Origin: Mycobacterium sp. HUMS_12744610
GTDB taxonomy: Bacteria; Actinomycetota; Actinomycetes; Mycobacteriales; Mycobacteriaceae
Assembly (NCBI RefSeq): GCF_041206865.1
Contig: NZ_JBGEDP010000002.1
Span: forward strand, 186,001-250,000
Direction: 5' to 3'
Length of the DNA: 64,000 bases
Shown: in pieces, positions 15,512 through 24,725 of the stretch
Layout of the letters: each line of letters starts with the position of its first letter
Numbering within the stretch: position 1 is the stretch's first letter
Notes under the pieces: generated by a model
The model's database searches: none
The model's input: only the letters and a program-made list of their open reading frames with translations
What the model was told of the DNA's origin: nothing
Program-made: the position numbers and the translations under genes

Positions 15512-16197
15512 GATGTAGGGCCTTCCTGTGGATGTTCTGATTCACGGTGAATCAGTGTCGAGGTGAGGAGACGCGTCGGCATCGACGCGGCGTCGTTGGG
15601 TGCGGTGCGGTGGATATGCGGAACAGGCGATTCACGGTGAATCGATATGCCTGAGAGGCGGCAGCGCCGCTTCACGTTGTGGGGGTAACGAGCGATCGCC
15701 GTAGCCGCGATTCTCGAGGATTGCGGGTGCCCGACATATCTGGGGATGGCCGTGGCCTCCCCGATGGGCGATTCACGGTGAATCAGGTTTCCGGAACGAT
15801 CCCGCAAACCACGGAGACCGGAGGCGTTCCACGGGCAGGCAGAGTGCTCGTACTCGTCGTACTCCCCCGTACCTGATTCACGGTGAATCGGATTCTCGCC
15901 ACACGATGGAGATGATTCACGGTGAATCATGCGGCGGGTTCGGTCCTGCAAGCCACGGAGACCGGAGGCGTTCCCCGAGCTGGCAGAGTGCTCGTCCTCC
16001 CCCATATTCGATTCACGGTGGATCAGGAACCGGCGGCGCCGCTCAGTTGATTCACGGTGAATCGGACGGCCTAGGGACATCGATATCGGCGCGGCATCCC
16101 CACCCACATTGCCGGTAGCAGCGGCCTTTGATTCACCGTGAATCGGGCCGCGGCCGCCAAGAAGAGGCGCATGCTGATAGCAGCGTCGGTGATTCAC
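15508..16197 (-). CDS. Possible ORF through the parS array, IHRES repeats (229 aa)
   Basis: An uninterrupted frame runs from a GTG just after parB to a TGA that overlaps the parA GTG, the same coupling used by real genes here. Seven parS copies in one orientation plus one inverted copy fall in the same frame and are read as IHRES or IHGES. A ~90-bp direct repeat (15785-15874 and 15929-16009) differs by a 9-bp, in-frame indel and reads as NASGLRGLRDR / NASGLRGLQDR. There is no good Shine-Dalgarno sequence and no known domain. It may be only a spacer with chance frame, or a real protein built around its own centromere. Confidence 0.3.
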   Translation of the reverse strand: MNHRRCYQHAPLLGGRGPIHGESKAAATGNVGGDAAPISMSLGRPIHRESTERRRRFLIHRESNMGEDEHSASSGNASGLRGLQDRTRRMIHRESSPSCGENPIHRESGTGEYDEYEHSACPWNASGLRGLRDRSGNLIHRESPIGEATAIPRYVGHPQSSRIAATAIARYPHNVKRRCRLSGISIHRESPVPHIHRTAPNDAASMPTRLLTSTLIHRESEHPQEGPTS

Positions 16198-16205
16198 GGT
16201 GAATC
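15539..16205. repeat. parS centromere array, nine sites
   Basis: Nine copies of a 15-bp inverted repeat GATTCAC-G-GTGAATC begin at 15539, 15629, 15770, 15875, 15914, 16010 (one mismatch, GTGGATC), 16049, 16130 (central base pair reversed) and 16191. Arms are perfect apart from the 16010 copy. Their position between parB and parA, plus further copies just outside both genes, identifies them as the ParB binding sites of this plasmid. The last copy overlaps the parB stop codon. Confidence 0.9.
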
Positions 16206-17790
16206 AGTTCTCGGTGATGTTGTCGAGTTGCTCGCGCTCCCACGGTCCTGGTTCGTACTTGGCTCGGTCCCGGAGCAGCATGTAGTAGAGCTTGTCGACC
16301 TCGCCCCACTGCGACTTTGCACCCGCGTGGATCTCGTAGGTGGCCAGAGCGGTCGTCCACGCTCGCGCTAGCCGCGCTTTGGCATTCGTCGGTGCTGGCA
16401 TGGTGTCGAGTCCCCACTTGTTCGCGAGGGCATCGACCGCTGACCAGTCGACTTCGGCGATGGCATTCAGTGCATAGAGGTCGGCGAAGATCTGGAGCAT
16501 GTCGGTCTTGGGTGGCGGTTCGAGCGCGATGCGTTCCGCGGCGGCGCGGCGACTTTTGGTTGCCGCCGCGCGGCCTGCATTCGACTTCTCGGTCTTCTGC
16601 TTTGTAGGCGTCGGTGGCGCGGCGGGCTCCGCCCCGTCCTGGGCGTCGGTGGTCGATGTGGACTCAGCCCCCGTTGGTGCGGTGGGGGAGGGGAGTGGTT
16701 CTGGATCGACCGGTGTAGGCGCTTCGATGCTGTAGTAGGCGAGTGCGCCGGTATCGTCGATCGCCGCTACCACCGTGCTGGGATCCGTAACGGTGTCGTA
16801 GATGCGATGGCGGCGTGCGGTTGCCGCATCTCCGAAGTGTGTCGAGGGGTCGACCAGTTCGATGCCTTGGTCGTTGGCCAAGGCGCGGGAACGCCGCTCA
16901 GCGATCACCCGTTCCGCGGCCTGTCTCATCAGGATGCCGCTCTTCTGGGTGAGCTCGAAGGCGCGGAACTGTTCTTCTCGGCGCGCATCCGTGTCTTGGT
17001 CGGGGTCGGGGTCGGTCTGGAAGGACCGGACGGGTCCATAGGGCAGGAGTGAGCCGAGCGTCGACCCTTCGGTGGGGGAGAGCTGCTTGTCGCGGACCGC
17101 GTCTTGCAGTGTCTTTTCGAGGAAGATCAGCGACAGCCTGCGCTGCACGGTTGGTTGGCTGATCCCGACTGCTTTGCCGATCTCGCGTTGCGAGATGTGC
17201 AGCTCTTCAGCGAGTCTGGCGAGGAACTCTGCCTCAGCGAGGGGCGAGAGGCCTTCGCGCGCGTGGTTCTCCTTGAACATCTCCAAGAGTCCGCCGTCTG
17301 GAGTGTCGAGGATTCCGTCGTCGATGATGACTGGCATTGCGGCGGTATCGGTGGCCAGCGCGGCCGCTCTGCGGCGGTGTCCGTAGATGAGGACGTACTC
17401 GCCGTGTGTGTCGTCCCTGAGCGAGTGTGGCCAGCGCGCTGTGAATGCCTTCCGTGTCACCGCTGCTGCGGCGATGCGGACACCCTTTTCCTCGACAGAG
17501 ACAAGAAGTTCTTTCCAGCCTTCATCGTCTTCGTCGACGATGGAGCGACTCGCGTCGTTGAAGGGGTGGGGGATGAGGGCGGTGGGCTCGATCTGCACCA
17601 CGCTCAAACCTTGCGCGATCGCCTCGTCTGGGGTCAGTCCGCTGAGCATTCCGGCGCGAGAGGCCGGCGTTGTGGATGCGTCTGCTCGAACACGCGTGAC
17701 GGATCGGCGCGAAGTGGTGCCGGCGCTGCGTTTGATGGTGCGGGCCTTCGGCAGCTGGATGTCGGTTGTCTCTGATGAGTTGGTGGCCAC
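16204..17790 (-). CDS. parB: ParB-type centromere-binding protein (528 aa)
   Basis: Contains the ParB/Srx CTPase-like N-domain (VVQIEPTALIPHPFND, GEYVLIYGHRRRAAALATDT for the GERRxRA box, LEMFKENHAREGLSPLAEAE) and the HTH (ISQREIGKAVGISQPTVQRR). Long charged linker (about 360-440) and a helical C-domain rich in Trp follow, making it larger than usual ParB (~300 aa). GTG at 17790 has GAAGGG 7 nt upstream. First gene of the leftward partition operon; it would bind the GATTCACGGTGAATC sites. Confidence 0.92.
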   Translation of the reverse strand: MATNSSETTDIQLPKARTIKRSAGTTSRRSVTRVRADASTTPASRAGMLSGLTPDEAIAQGLSVVQIEPTALIPHPFNDASRSIVDEDDEGWKELLVSVEEKGVRIAAAAVTRKAFTARWPHSLRDDTHGEYVLIYGHRRRAAALATDTAAMPVIIDDGILDTPDGGLLEMFKENHAREGLSPLAEAEFLARLAEELHISQREIGKAVGISQPTVQRRLSLIFLEKTLQDAVRDKQLSPTEGSTLGSLLPYGPVRSFQTDPDPDQDTDARREEQFRAFELTQKSGILMRQAAERVIAERRSRALANDQGIELVDPSTHFGDAATARRHRIYDTVTDPSTVVAAIDDTGALAYYSIEAPTPVDPEPLPSPTAPTGAESTSTTDAQDGAEPAAPPTPTKQKTEKSNAGRAAATKSRRAAAERIALEPPPKTDMLQIFADLYALNAIAEVDWSAVDALANKWGLDTMPAPTNAKARLARAWTTALATYEIHAGAKSQWGEVDKLYYMLLRDRAKYEPGPWEREQLDNITEN

Positions 17791-17823
17791 AGGTTATCCC
17801 TTCAGCAATCGGTACATGTAGGG

Positions 17824-17859
17824 AATGTATCGGGGGTTTGGGACGTGTTCCAGGGGACA
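17824..17859 (-). promoter_or_regulatory. Shared-type promoter of parB
   Basis: Read leftward: GTCCCCTGGAACAC box with -35 TGGAAC (17847-17852), 17 bp, -10 TACATT (17824-17829), leader of about 30 nt with Shine-Dalgarno sequence. A divergent member of the shared promoter set. Confidence 0.5.
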
Positions 17860-17875
17860 CGCCCACACCACAGTC

Positions 17876-17890
17876 GATTCACGGTGAATC
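17876..17890. repeat. parS site upstream of parB
   Basis: GATTCACGGTGAATC, 17 bp upstream of the parB promoter box; binding of ParB here could autoregulate the operon. Confidence 0.8.
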
Positions 17891-18055
17891 AGCGGTCATC
17901 GACGGCGTCGAAATGGCCAAAACGCCGTAATGGCCCCTGTAGAGCACGTAGACGCATGTACCACATTCCCCGGTGTGCTCCATCGCCCAGCAGCCCAATG
18001 GGCCGTCTCTGGCGATCTGAGAAGCTCGGCGGTCGTGAGCTGCGACGATGCAGCC

Positions 18056-19300
18056 CTAGACGACCCTCTTGACCACGATGGACCCTGTGGGTGCACTGCT
18101 GTACTTCACCGGCACACCAGACTGCTGCGCCTCGATCACTTTTCCGTCGCCAGCATAGATCTGTACATGCTCCGGCACACCCGGGGACGAGAAGTTCGAG
18201 AAGATCAGATCACCGGCCCGGGCAGACGAGGGGTCGACGCGTTCACCGACATGTATCTGCTCATAAGTGGTGCGCGGCAGCAGGACTCGGCCATCAGTCG
18301 CCTGCGCGACCGCGAACTGGGCAAGGCCGCTGCAGTCGAAACCGCCACCGGTGGGTCCGCCGGCCCCGCCGCCGCCCCAGATGTAAGGCAGCCCCAGAGC
18401 GCGGTCGGCGTTCTTCACCACGCGCGCGCCGGTGCTCGCGTCGTGGTCGGGCTGGTCGCTGTCGTCGACGTCGCCATGCGGCGCACTGTCGGCGGCACCG
18501 GCCGCAGTGGTTGCCGCCTGAGTCAGCGGTTGTAGGAGGGAGCTGAGTCCCGCGCCGCTGGGCATGCCCCCGCCGGTGGGCATGCCACCTGCCGGCATGC
18601 CCATCGGCATGCCTGACGGCATCATCGGCTGCGCGGGCATGCCGCCAGGTTCGGCCGCCATCTTGGCCTGACCGAAGAGCGGATTTGCGGTCGGGTCGGG
18701 GGAGGCTGTGCCGGCCAGTAGGTCGTCGGTGTGATCGCCTTCCAAGTCCTCGCTCTGGTCCGTCAGCGGGTCACTGCCGTCTTTGGGGTGCTTGCGCTCA
18801 GGATCGGTGGGATCGGTTTCCCCGGCGCGTTCCTCGGTCTCGGGTAGGTTCGCGGTGGCGTCGTCAACGTTGGCGGCCGCGTCGCCGTATTGGGTAGCAA
18901 TATCGAATACGAGCGATTGTGTTTCTGCGATGCGCCCCTGGCCGGCGACGGCAAGCGCCACTTTGCCTTCCGGGGTGCCAGCGAAAGGTCCGAGCTGTTC
19001 TTTGTCGGTCTGCCAACCGGTTTCGATGGCGTCCAGACCGTTGTGGGCGTTCCTGGCGATGTCGGGCCCTACCGACATAGCGGTGACGGCCGCCGTGTGT
19101 GCGTCGGCGAGCTTGCCGCGAAGCCCGAGTAGGCGAGTGGAGGTGGTTTCGGCGGCGCCGGCGGCCTGACCGTTCCAGCCCTGAGGATTCTCGGGAGCAC
19201 CCGGTTGGGTTGGGGCGCCGGGGACCGCTCCTTGTCCGCTACCCAGGAGGGTGCGAGCTTCCCGGATGACGGCGTCCACAGCCTCGATCACACTGGTCAT
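18056..19300 (-). CDS. NlpC/P60 peptidoglycan hydrolase with DUF4226-like N-domain (414 aa)
   Basis: N-terminal ~160 residues are a helical WXG-like/DUF4226-like domain (RLLGLRGKLADAHTAAV, LDAIETGWQTDKEQLGPFAG, VALAVAGQGRIAETQSLVFD). A Pro/Gly/Met-rich linker follows, then an NlpC/P60 cysteine peptidase domain with FDCSGLAQFAV (Cys ~323), PGVPEHVQIYAG (His ~378) and an intact core. It should cut stem peptides in the cell wall, making room for the conjugation machine. Third gene of the operon from 22006; no N-terminal signal peptide, so the DUF4226-like domain may direct export. Confidence 0.85.
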   Translation of the reverse strand: MTSVIEAVDAVIREARTLLGSGQGAVPGAPTQPGAPENPQGWNGQAAGAAETTSTRLLGLRGKLADAHTAAVTAMSVGPDIARNAHNGLDAIETGWQTDKEQLGPFAGTPEGKVALAVAGQGRIAETQSLVFDIATQYGDAAANVDDATANLPETEERAGETDPTDPERKHPKDGSDPLTDQSEDLEGDHTDDLLAGTASPDPTANPLFGQAKMAAEPGGMPAQPMMPSGMPMGMPAGGMPTGGGMPSGAGLSSLLQPLTQAATTAAGAADSAPHGDVDDSDQPDHDASTGARVVKNADRALGLPYIWGGGGAGGPTGGGFDCSGLAQFAVAQATDGRVLLPRTTYEQIHVGERVDPSSARAGDLIFSNFSSPGVPEHVQIYAGDGKVIEAQQSGVPVKYSSAPTGSIVVKRVV

Positions 19301-19302
19301 GG

Positions 19303-20580
19303 TCAGTAACCTCCGCCCTGGGAACGAGGGTTTGCCTGGGCGATCTTCGTAGCGAGGTCGACACCGCTCGGGGACACGTGGTACTTGGGGTCGCTGATGA
19401 CGTAGTTCATGGATGCGGCGATATTGGCGACCGGGTCGAAGATGTCCTTGCTGGTGCCAGGCACCCAGAAAGCTTCGAAGGTGCTGGGTGTGACCTGCGC
19501 CAGGCCGCGGGAGGATCCTCGATGCCCACCGTCGGCCATCATCGGACCAACGGCGTTCGAATCGCCGTTGGCGATCGCATGGACTCTGCCGCTCGACTCG
19601 CGGTCAATCAGCGTCTGGTAGCCCTCCTGCCAGCGCTGGCGCGCTTGTGGATCGGTGATGCCGAGCGCGTCGAGGGCTCCGTCGATCGCCTCCCTGATCG
19701 TGCCCGGTTGTCCGGTGTGTTTGGAGGGTTGAGCACCGCTGCTCGGGATGTCCTCAGCGCCACCGGTGGCGGTGGTGGACGGCGAAGGGCTGCCGGCGGC
19801 AGCCTGCATGAACGGGCTCAGCATTCCGCCAAGGGGAGCCGCCCCCGCAGGGAGTGCGGAGGCCATCGGCATAAACGCTGCGGGCATACCCATCGCGGCC
19901 GGGATCATCCCGGCCGCAGCGGGCAGCATGTTGGACATCGCTGCCGTGGGTGCTGAATTCGCGCCCACCGGCCCGTCCATCGGGCCAGTGGGCATCGGCG
20001 CACCTCCGGCCAGCGCTACATCTGGGCCGGGGGTCACTGTCGTCGACAACCCGGGCGAGGGCGGTGCGCCGCCATCGCCTTCAGGACCATCCGGCTGCTT
20101 CTGCGCAGGTATGTGATTGGGCAGGGTAGCGGTGTGTTTGCGCACCTCAGCGGCAGCGTCGGCGTACTTGGCGGTGGTCGCTGAGATGAGGACAACGGCT
20201 TCGCCGATGGTCATCTGCGCTTGAGGCATCAGCGCGGCATCACGCGGGCCGGGGGAGGGGAGTACGCCGGCAGCGGCCTTGGCGTGTTCCCATTCGCCGG
20301 CGATCACGTCGAGCTGGGTAGTGGCGTCCCCGGCGATCCTGTTGGCCGATTCGGTGGCGGTGGCCACGCCGCCCGCGGCGGTGTTCAGGTTCTGTCGCGC
20401 CTGCTGCAGAGAGGTGCCAGCGGCGATCGCAGCGTCGTGAGCGTTGCCGGTCCAGTCGGCGCTGGGGAATTCAGGCAGCGTCGATGGTGGCGGCGACGCC
20501 GGTGTAGTCGGTGCGGGTGTCGTTCCGACGATTTCGCGTACGCCTTTGAGGTAGTCGTCGACGACCTGCTCAACTGTCAT
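19303..20580 (-). CDS. DUF4226-like protein with lytic transglycosylase domain (425 aa)
   Basis: N-terminal helical WXG-like domain with Trp in FPSADWTGNAHDAAIAAG and in LDVIAGEWEHAKAA, Met/Pro/Gly linker (~170-290), then an SLT-type transglycosylase domain: WQEGYQTLIDRESSGRVHAI (catalytic Glu in RESSGR), SSRGLAQVTPSTFEAFWVPG, FDPVANIAASMNYVI. It would cleave glycan strands. Starts 11 nt inside the upstream gene and ends 2 nt before the NlpC gene, so the three hydrolase-related genes are one unit. Confidence 0.85.
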   Translation of the reverse strand: MTVEQVVDDYLKGVREIVGTTPAPTTPASPPPSTLPEFPSADWTGNAHDAAIAAGTSLQQARQNLNTAAGGVATATESANRIAGDATTQLDVIAGEWEHAKAAAGVLPSPGPRDAALMPQAQMTIGEAVVLISATTAKYADAAAEVRKHTATLPNHIPAQKQPDGPEGDGGAPPSPGLSTTVTPGPDVALAGGAPMPTGPMDGPVGANSAPTAAMSNMLPAAAGMIPAAMGMPAAFMPMASALPAGAAPLGGMLSPFMQAAAGSPSPSTTATGGAEDIPSSGAQPSKHTGQPGTIREAIDGALDALGITDPQARQRWQEGYQTLIDRESSGRVHAIANGDSNAVGPMMADGGHRGSSRGLAQVTPSTFEAFWVPGTSKDIFDPVANIAASMNYVISDPKYHVSPSGVDLATKIAQANPRSQGGGY

Positions 20581-22006
20581 GGTTGGGTTGGGCGGGCAGT
20601 CCGAAGCCGGGATCGCTCGGCGGCTTGATTGGTCCTGTGGTGGGCTTCGTGGTACCCGGGCTGGCCATCACGGCCGATGTAGGAGTCGAGTTGCTCGGGT
20701 CTGAGCCGTGCGGGGCCGTCGGCGCTGTTACCGGCGGGCTTCCTGGCGCGCCGGGTGTGGCGCCGGTTGCCGAAGCGGGTGCATCAGCGGTTGCGGTCGG
20801 ATCGAAGAATCCCTTGAAGCCGGGCATGTCGTTGATGACCCCGAGCGGCTGCAGCTTTCCGTCCGGGCCGATCAATTGGCCGTTGCCGGCGACGATCGCG
20901 GTGTGGTCCGAAAAGACCACGATGTCACCGGGTTTGACGTCGGCGGGGTCGACCTTCTTGCCGAGGTCGGCGCCGTCGGTGGGAAGCTCCACACCAGTTC
21001 CGGCGTATGCCGCCGTCGCGACATCGCCGCTGTCGGGGGTCCGGGTGAGTGCCTGGCGTACCGCGGCCGCGCCTTGAGGTGTTCGCGCGGTGACAACCTG
21101 GCCGCTTGGCAGCGTGACGTCCTTGCTCGCGGGTGCATTCCCCGCAGCATCGGGCGCAGGCTTGGCTGGTGGCGGCGCAGCACCTGCAGGGGGAGCTGCA
21201 GCTGGGCCGGGCGCGGCGCCTGCCGGCGGAGGAGCGGCACCGGTACCGGCAGGTGTTGCCACCGTCGGCGGTGGTGCCGCTGGATCGGTCACCGGCGCAG
21301 GCTTGAGCGCATCGCTGGGCTTGGACAGGTCCGCTGGCTTCAGATCGTCCTTGTTGCGCGCGGGGGAACTCAGCGGCGGGGGGGCACCAAGACCCGCCGG
21401 CGCGCCGAGGCCTCCTCCGCCCAGGCTGGGCATGCCCAGGCCGGGCCCGCCGCCCAGTGCGGGCATGCCCATCCCAGGCATGCCCATTCCCAGGTTGCGC
21501 AGGCTGTCAGCGATGCCGTCGGCGTTGCCAGCCTTTTCCTGCACGTTCTGCTTCAGTTCGTCGAGTTGCTGCTGCAGCGCGGCGAGCCGGCCCGCGTCGG
21601 CCTCCGGGGTGCCACCCTGTGCCGCGAGTGCCGGACCCAGATCGCCGCCGCCGCTGAGGATTTGATCGTGCGCTGTCCGGCCGGCATCGGAATTGTTCCC
21701 GGTCTCATCGGCCGCGGTCTCGCCAGCCTTGTGCATCTCCTCGATCTGCTTCTGCATATCGGCGAGCACCTGGTTGATCTTGTCGATCTGCTCCTGTGTT
21801 GGGCCCTGCCCATTGGGCGGTGGCGTAGCCGGTGGAGGTTGGGGCGGCGGCGGCATCTTCGGATGGTCACCCGAGCCGAAAAGTTCGCGTCCGATGTCAA
21901 ACAGTTCCCGGAAGACGGGGCCGACCACCAGCCCCGCCGGCCCAAATGGAGCCCCCGCGGCGGCGCTCAAGATGTCGCCCGGATCGAGCAGATCCTCAAA
22001 AGACAT
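20570..22006 (-). CDS. Secretion-associated protein with degenerate NlpC/P60 domain (478 aa)
   Basis: N-terminal segment with hydrophobic start (LSAAAGAPFGPAGLVVGPVF), coiled coil (EQIDKINQVLADMQKQIEEM, LAALQQQLDELKQNVQEK), long Pro/Ala/Gly linker, then a domain at ~320-400 that aligns with its NlpC neighbours (DVKPGDIVVFSDHTAIVAGN, GQLIGPDG). The catalytic Cys motif (DCSG in the active paralogs) reads DSGD here, while the His is kept, so it is probably inactive and structural. First gene of the operon; ATG at 22006 with an AGGAAAGG site 15 nt upstream. Confidence 0.7.
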   Translation of the reverse strand: MSFEDLLDPGDILSAAAGAPFGPAGLVVGPVFRELFDIGRELFGSGDHPKMPPPPQPPPATPPPNGQGPTQEQIDKINQVLADMQKQIEEMHKAGETAADETGNNSDAGRTAHDQILSGGGDLGPALAAQGGTPEADAGRLAALQQQLDELKQNVQEKAGNADGIADSLRNLGMGMPGMGMPALGGGPGLGMPSLGGGGLGAPAGLGAPPPLSSPARNKDDLKPADLSKPSDALKPAPVTDPAAPPPTVATPAGTGAAPPPAGAAPGPAAAPPAGAAPPPAKPAPDAAGNAPASKDVTLPSGQVVTARTPQGAAAVRQALTRTPDSGDVATAAYAGTGVELPTDGADLGKKVDPADVKPGDIVVFSDHTAIVAGNGQLIGPDGKLQPLGVINDMPGFKGFFDPTATADAPASATGATPGAPGSPPVTAPTAPHGSDPSNSTPTSAVMASPGTTKPTTGPIKPPSDPGFGLPAQPNHDS

Positions 22007-22062
22007 GAGCTGCTTGCGCCCCTTTCCTGGTCCCGCCAGCGAATACGGCGGGTTTGGCTACG

Positions 22063-22099
22063 ACGCTAAGGCCGTATGCAGGCTGTTCTCAAGAGGAGC
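22063..22099 (-). promoter_or_regulatory. Shared-type promoter of the hydrolase operon
   Basis: Read leftward: CTCCTCTTGAGAAC box with -35 TTGAGA (22087-22092), 18 bp, -10 TAGCGT (22063-22068). It overlaps the end of the coupling ATPase gene; the leader is about 50 nt. Confidence 0.65.
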
Positions 22100-24359
22100 T
22101 GCGCTGGACCGCCAGACGGCTCGTCGGCGACAAGCTGGACACGCAGAGGCGGCCATTGTCGTCGTCTTGCCACATCACTGTGACCACGCCATCGTCGGCG
22201 ACATCAATGCCGTCAACCTCGCCGACGTGCCCATCGTCGAAGGACACAACGTCCTTGGGCTGCAGATCACGAGGCGCCAACACCAGCTCTTCCATACCCT
22301 CGTTTTCGGCATCCCGGATGATCTCAGCGACATCGAATCCGAGACGTGAATCTCCGTCGAACGAGGTGACCTTCCGGAAGAAGTTGGTGGGATCGAGGTC
22401 GGGCCGCTCCGACAGCGCGAACCACGGCGCATCCGCGATCTCGTTCCACGAGACCCCGTCGAGCATCAGCGGTAGCTCCGGCACGTACCGGGGGACAAGC
22501 GTTACGGGTGGCCGGAGTTGTTCGATGACGGCGGCCTCCTCAGGGACAGTGCTGTTGGCCGCTGGCGTGAAGTAGTACTGGGTCTCCCGTGGATCTTGGT
22601 GCGTTCCCGTGGACATGCCGCGACCCTTGATCCGGGGAATGTAGCGGCCGACATAGCTGTCGTCCCAGAGCATTTCGGCCGCGATCCGTGATATCGGGCC
22701 GACCGACACGCGGTTGCCGAAGTTGTCGCGGGCCTCCGTGTCGATCAGGGTGTGGTCCGGCCGTTGCATACCGACCACAAGGTGCATACGCGCGGTCCGC
22801 GCAAGGCGCGCCAGTTCGCCGAGCTCGGTCAATGTCGGGCATTCCTTCGCGCCGTTCTTCGGTTTCAGGTTGGCCCACAGCCGTTCGAGTACAACTTTGA
22901 ACTGGGCTGCCTCGTCGACGACGATGAGGTACGGCAGGTTGTGCTCCCACTGCGATTGGTCCCAACGAGCTCGCGCGTTGCGGTCCTCCATGAGCATGTA
23001 CATGCGGTGGATGGTGGCGATCGACTCGAACGGGTCGCTGCTGATGATGTGCACGTTGGGCCAGCCCACGAAGTCGGAGTACGAGCCGCCCTTGAAGTCG
23101 ACGAGAACCACCGCCCAGCCGCGCAGCGCGGCCATCATGATCAGGCCGCGGAGGTAGACCGTCTTGCCAGCGCCGGTTTTTCCGCTGACGAGGGTGTGGG
23201 GCGAATCCAGCGGATCCCACTCCTGGATGCCAAGGTCGAGGTCGACACCGTAGGCGAACCGTGTCTGGCGGTATTGGCCGATCGCTTCTTCGATCGTCCG
23301 GACAGCGGGAATTGGCTTGGTGAACAGGGGAAATGGAAGCACCGGTTTGGGGGTGAACGTCACAGTCGATGCCGGCATGTCCCATTTGACCCGCCAAGTG
23401 CCACCAACAAGTTCGGTGAGATTCTGTTCGGCGACCCGCTTGCGGAAGTCGCCCATCAGTTTCTTGGCGATCGCGTGCTTGATGGTGAACCCGTCGGCGA
23501 GAGTTCCTGTCACAGTGGCAGACGATTCGAAGATGTCGCGGGCCTTGCGGGTGAGGTCGGCCAGCTCCTCATCCATCTGCTCGGGGACGAACTGTGTGGC
23601 GGTGAATACCAGCGCTGACGGGTCGGCGCTGACGCGAAAGTGGGCGTCACAATGGGTGCGCAGGGCGCGGCGGATCGTGGTGGCGGGATCGAGGCGTCGG
23701 GCGGTGGTGGTTGTTGTCGTGCCGATGGCGTCGTCGAGTTCGAGCCGGTCGTCGCTTGAGGGCAAGGTGGCTGTCATCGGGCGGCTTGCTCGGATGGTGA
23801 TCGTTTGGGGCGCTGTGGCTTTGGCGTCCCATTTCGCCTGTGGGACGACCTGCAGCGAAGGTTGCTTGTGGCCGAGCGGGGCGTAGAGCGCCTGGATTAG
23901 GGTGCCGCGCAATTGCAGGCGGGCGCACCGCAGGCGGTAGGGCTCGATGGTGAGGCCGGCGGTGGCGATGCCGACGGCCAGGGCGATTCCAATCGCGGTG
24001 ACGAATGGCATTGCGAGAAGCCAGCGGGCGGCGGCGGTTGTCGCTGCGAACGCCGCCGATGCTGTGCCGATGGTCGCTGGGCCCACCGGCAGTGCAAGCG
24101 CCCATTTTTCGGGCTCGGCCGCCGACGGCTCACCGGGGCGTGCGCCGTGCCACACGATTCCTGCAGTAACGAGCGCAATCAGCGTCGCGCCGATGACCGC
24201 GACCGCAGTCGGGATGTCCACGGAGGCCGCCAGGTCGGTGTTCTTGCGCAGGTACCGGTATCCCAGGTAGCCGGCACCACCGACGATGACCAGGATGCCC
24301 AGCAGCACAGCTGCTGGGTTCTCCTCATCTGCGGTCTTGCGCGTCTGGCCACTGGTCAC
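22089..24359 (-). CDS. FtsK/TcpA-type conjugal coupling ATPase (756 aa)
   Basis: Four hydrophobic segments in the first ~145 residues (AVLLGILVIVGGAGYLG, AVAVIGATLIALVTAGIV and two more) anchor it in the membrane. The FtsK/SpoIIIE motor follows: Walker A GKTGAGKTVYLR (~393-400), AVVLVDFKGGSYSDF, Walker B YLIVVDEAAQFK, and LVVGMQRPDHTLIDTEARDN. TcpA/FtsK-type ATPases deliver plasmid DNA to the transfer channel. The GTG at 24359 overlaps the stop of the 70-aa ORF. Confidence 0.88.
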   Translation of the reverse strand: MTSGQTRKTADEENPAAVLLGILVIVGGAGYLGYRYLRKNTDLAASVDIPTAVAVIGATLIALVTAGIVWHGARPGEPSAAEPEKWALALPVGPATIGTASAAFAATTAAARWLLAMPFVTAIGIALAVGIATAGLTIEPYRLRCARLQLRGTLIQALYAPLGHKQPSLQVVPQAKWDAKATAPQTITIRASRPMTATLPSSDDRLELDDAIGTTTTTTARRLDPATTIRRALRTHCDAHFRVSADPSALVFTATQFVPEQMDEELADLTRKARDIFESSATVTGTLADGFTIKHAIAKKLMGDFRKRVAEQNLTELVGGTWRVKWDMPASTVTFTPKPVLPFPLFTKPIPAVRTIEEAIGQYRQTRFAYGVDLDLGIQEWDPLDSPHTLVSGKTGAGKTVYLRGLIMMAALRGWAVVLVDFKGGSYSDFVGWPNVHIISSDPFESIATIHRMYMLMEDRNARARWDQSQWEHNLPYLIVVDEAAQFKVVLERLWANLKPKNGAKECPTLTELGELARLARTARMHLVVGMQRPDHTLIDTEARDNFGNRVSVGPISRIAAEMLWDDSYVGRYIPRIKGRGMSTGTHQDPRETQYYFTPAANSTVPEEAAVIEQLRPPVTLVPRYVPELPLMLDGVSWNEIADAPWFALSERPDLDPTNFFRKVTSFDGDSRLGFDVAEIIRDAENEGMEELVLAPRDLQPKDVVSFDDGHVGEVDGIDVADDGVVTVMWQDDDNGRLCVSSLSPTSRLAVQRSSS

Positions 24360-24568
24360 CTCAGAGGAACCTCACTGGGGCGAAATACGGCGTCATGGGC
24401 GGTGCGGTCCCAGGTCACCAGGTAGGTCGGCGCACTGGGGTGGCGCAACCGATCAAGAACCTGCTGGGGGAGCTGCTCGGCGGGCACGTGGAATTCGCGA
24501 ACCGGCTTGGGCCGCGGACGCGGCGAGTTGGCGACGGCAGCGAGGCGAGCGAACAGCGATGATCTCAC
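24356..24568 (-). CDS. Small basic protein ahead of the coupling ATPase (70 aa)
   Basis: The GTG at 24568 lies 7 nt after the -10 of the promoter at 24569-24611 (leaderless), and the stop overlaps the coupling ATPase GTG. Product: basic helix, Pro-rich stretch, then VREFHVPAEQLPQQVLDRLR and PTYLVTWDRTAHDAVF. No family recognised; by coupling it probably works with, or primes translation of, the ATPase. Confidence 0.6.
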   Translation of the reverse strand: MRSSLFARLAAVANSPRPRPKPVREFHVPAEQLPQQVLDRLRHPSAPTYLVTWDRTAHDAVFRPSEVPLR

Positions 24569-24611
24569 CTCATCCACTTTTGAGGCCGATCGCCCCGTTC
24601 TCAAGAGGACC
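24569..24611 (-). promoter_or_regulatory. Shared-type promoter of the coupling ATPase operon
   Basis: Read leftward: GGTCCTCTTGAGAAC box with -35 TTGAGA (24599-24604), 17 bp, -10 AAAAGT (24576-24581), 7 nt to the GTG at 24568. Confidence 0.6.
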
Positions 24612-24725
24612 AGTTCACCGGAGCGTTATAGGTTGTCCTGCAGCGGTTTTGACCCAGGCTAGGTAGTTGTTACAACGGCCGTCGATGGCCAGCAGAAGAC
24701 GTCCTAGGTACCGCGAATGCTCGGG

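Noticed and set aside
15539..16205. Regularly recurring 15-bp repeats looking like a small CRISPR array
   Set aside because: Units are short perfect inverted repeats with irregular spacing, both orientations occur, and parA/parB flank them; they are parS sites.
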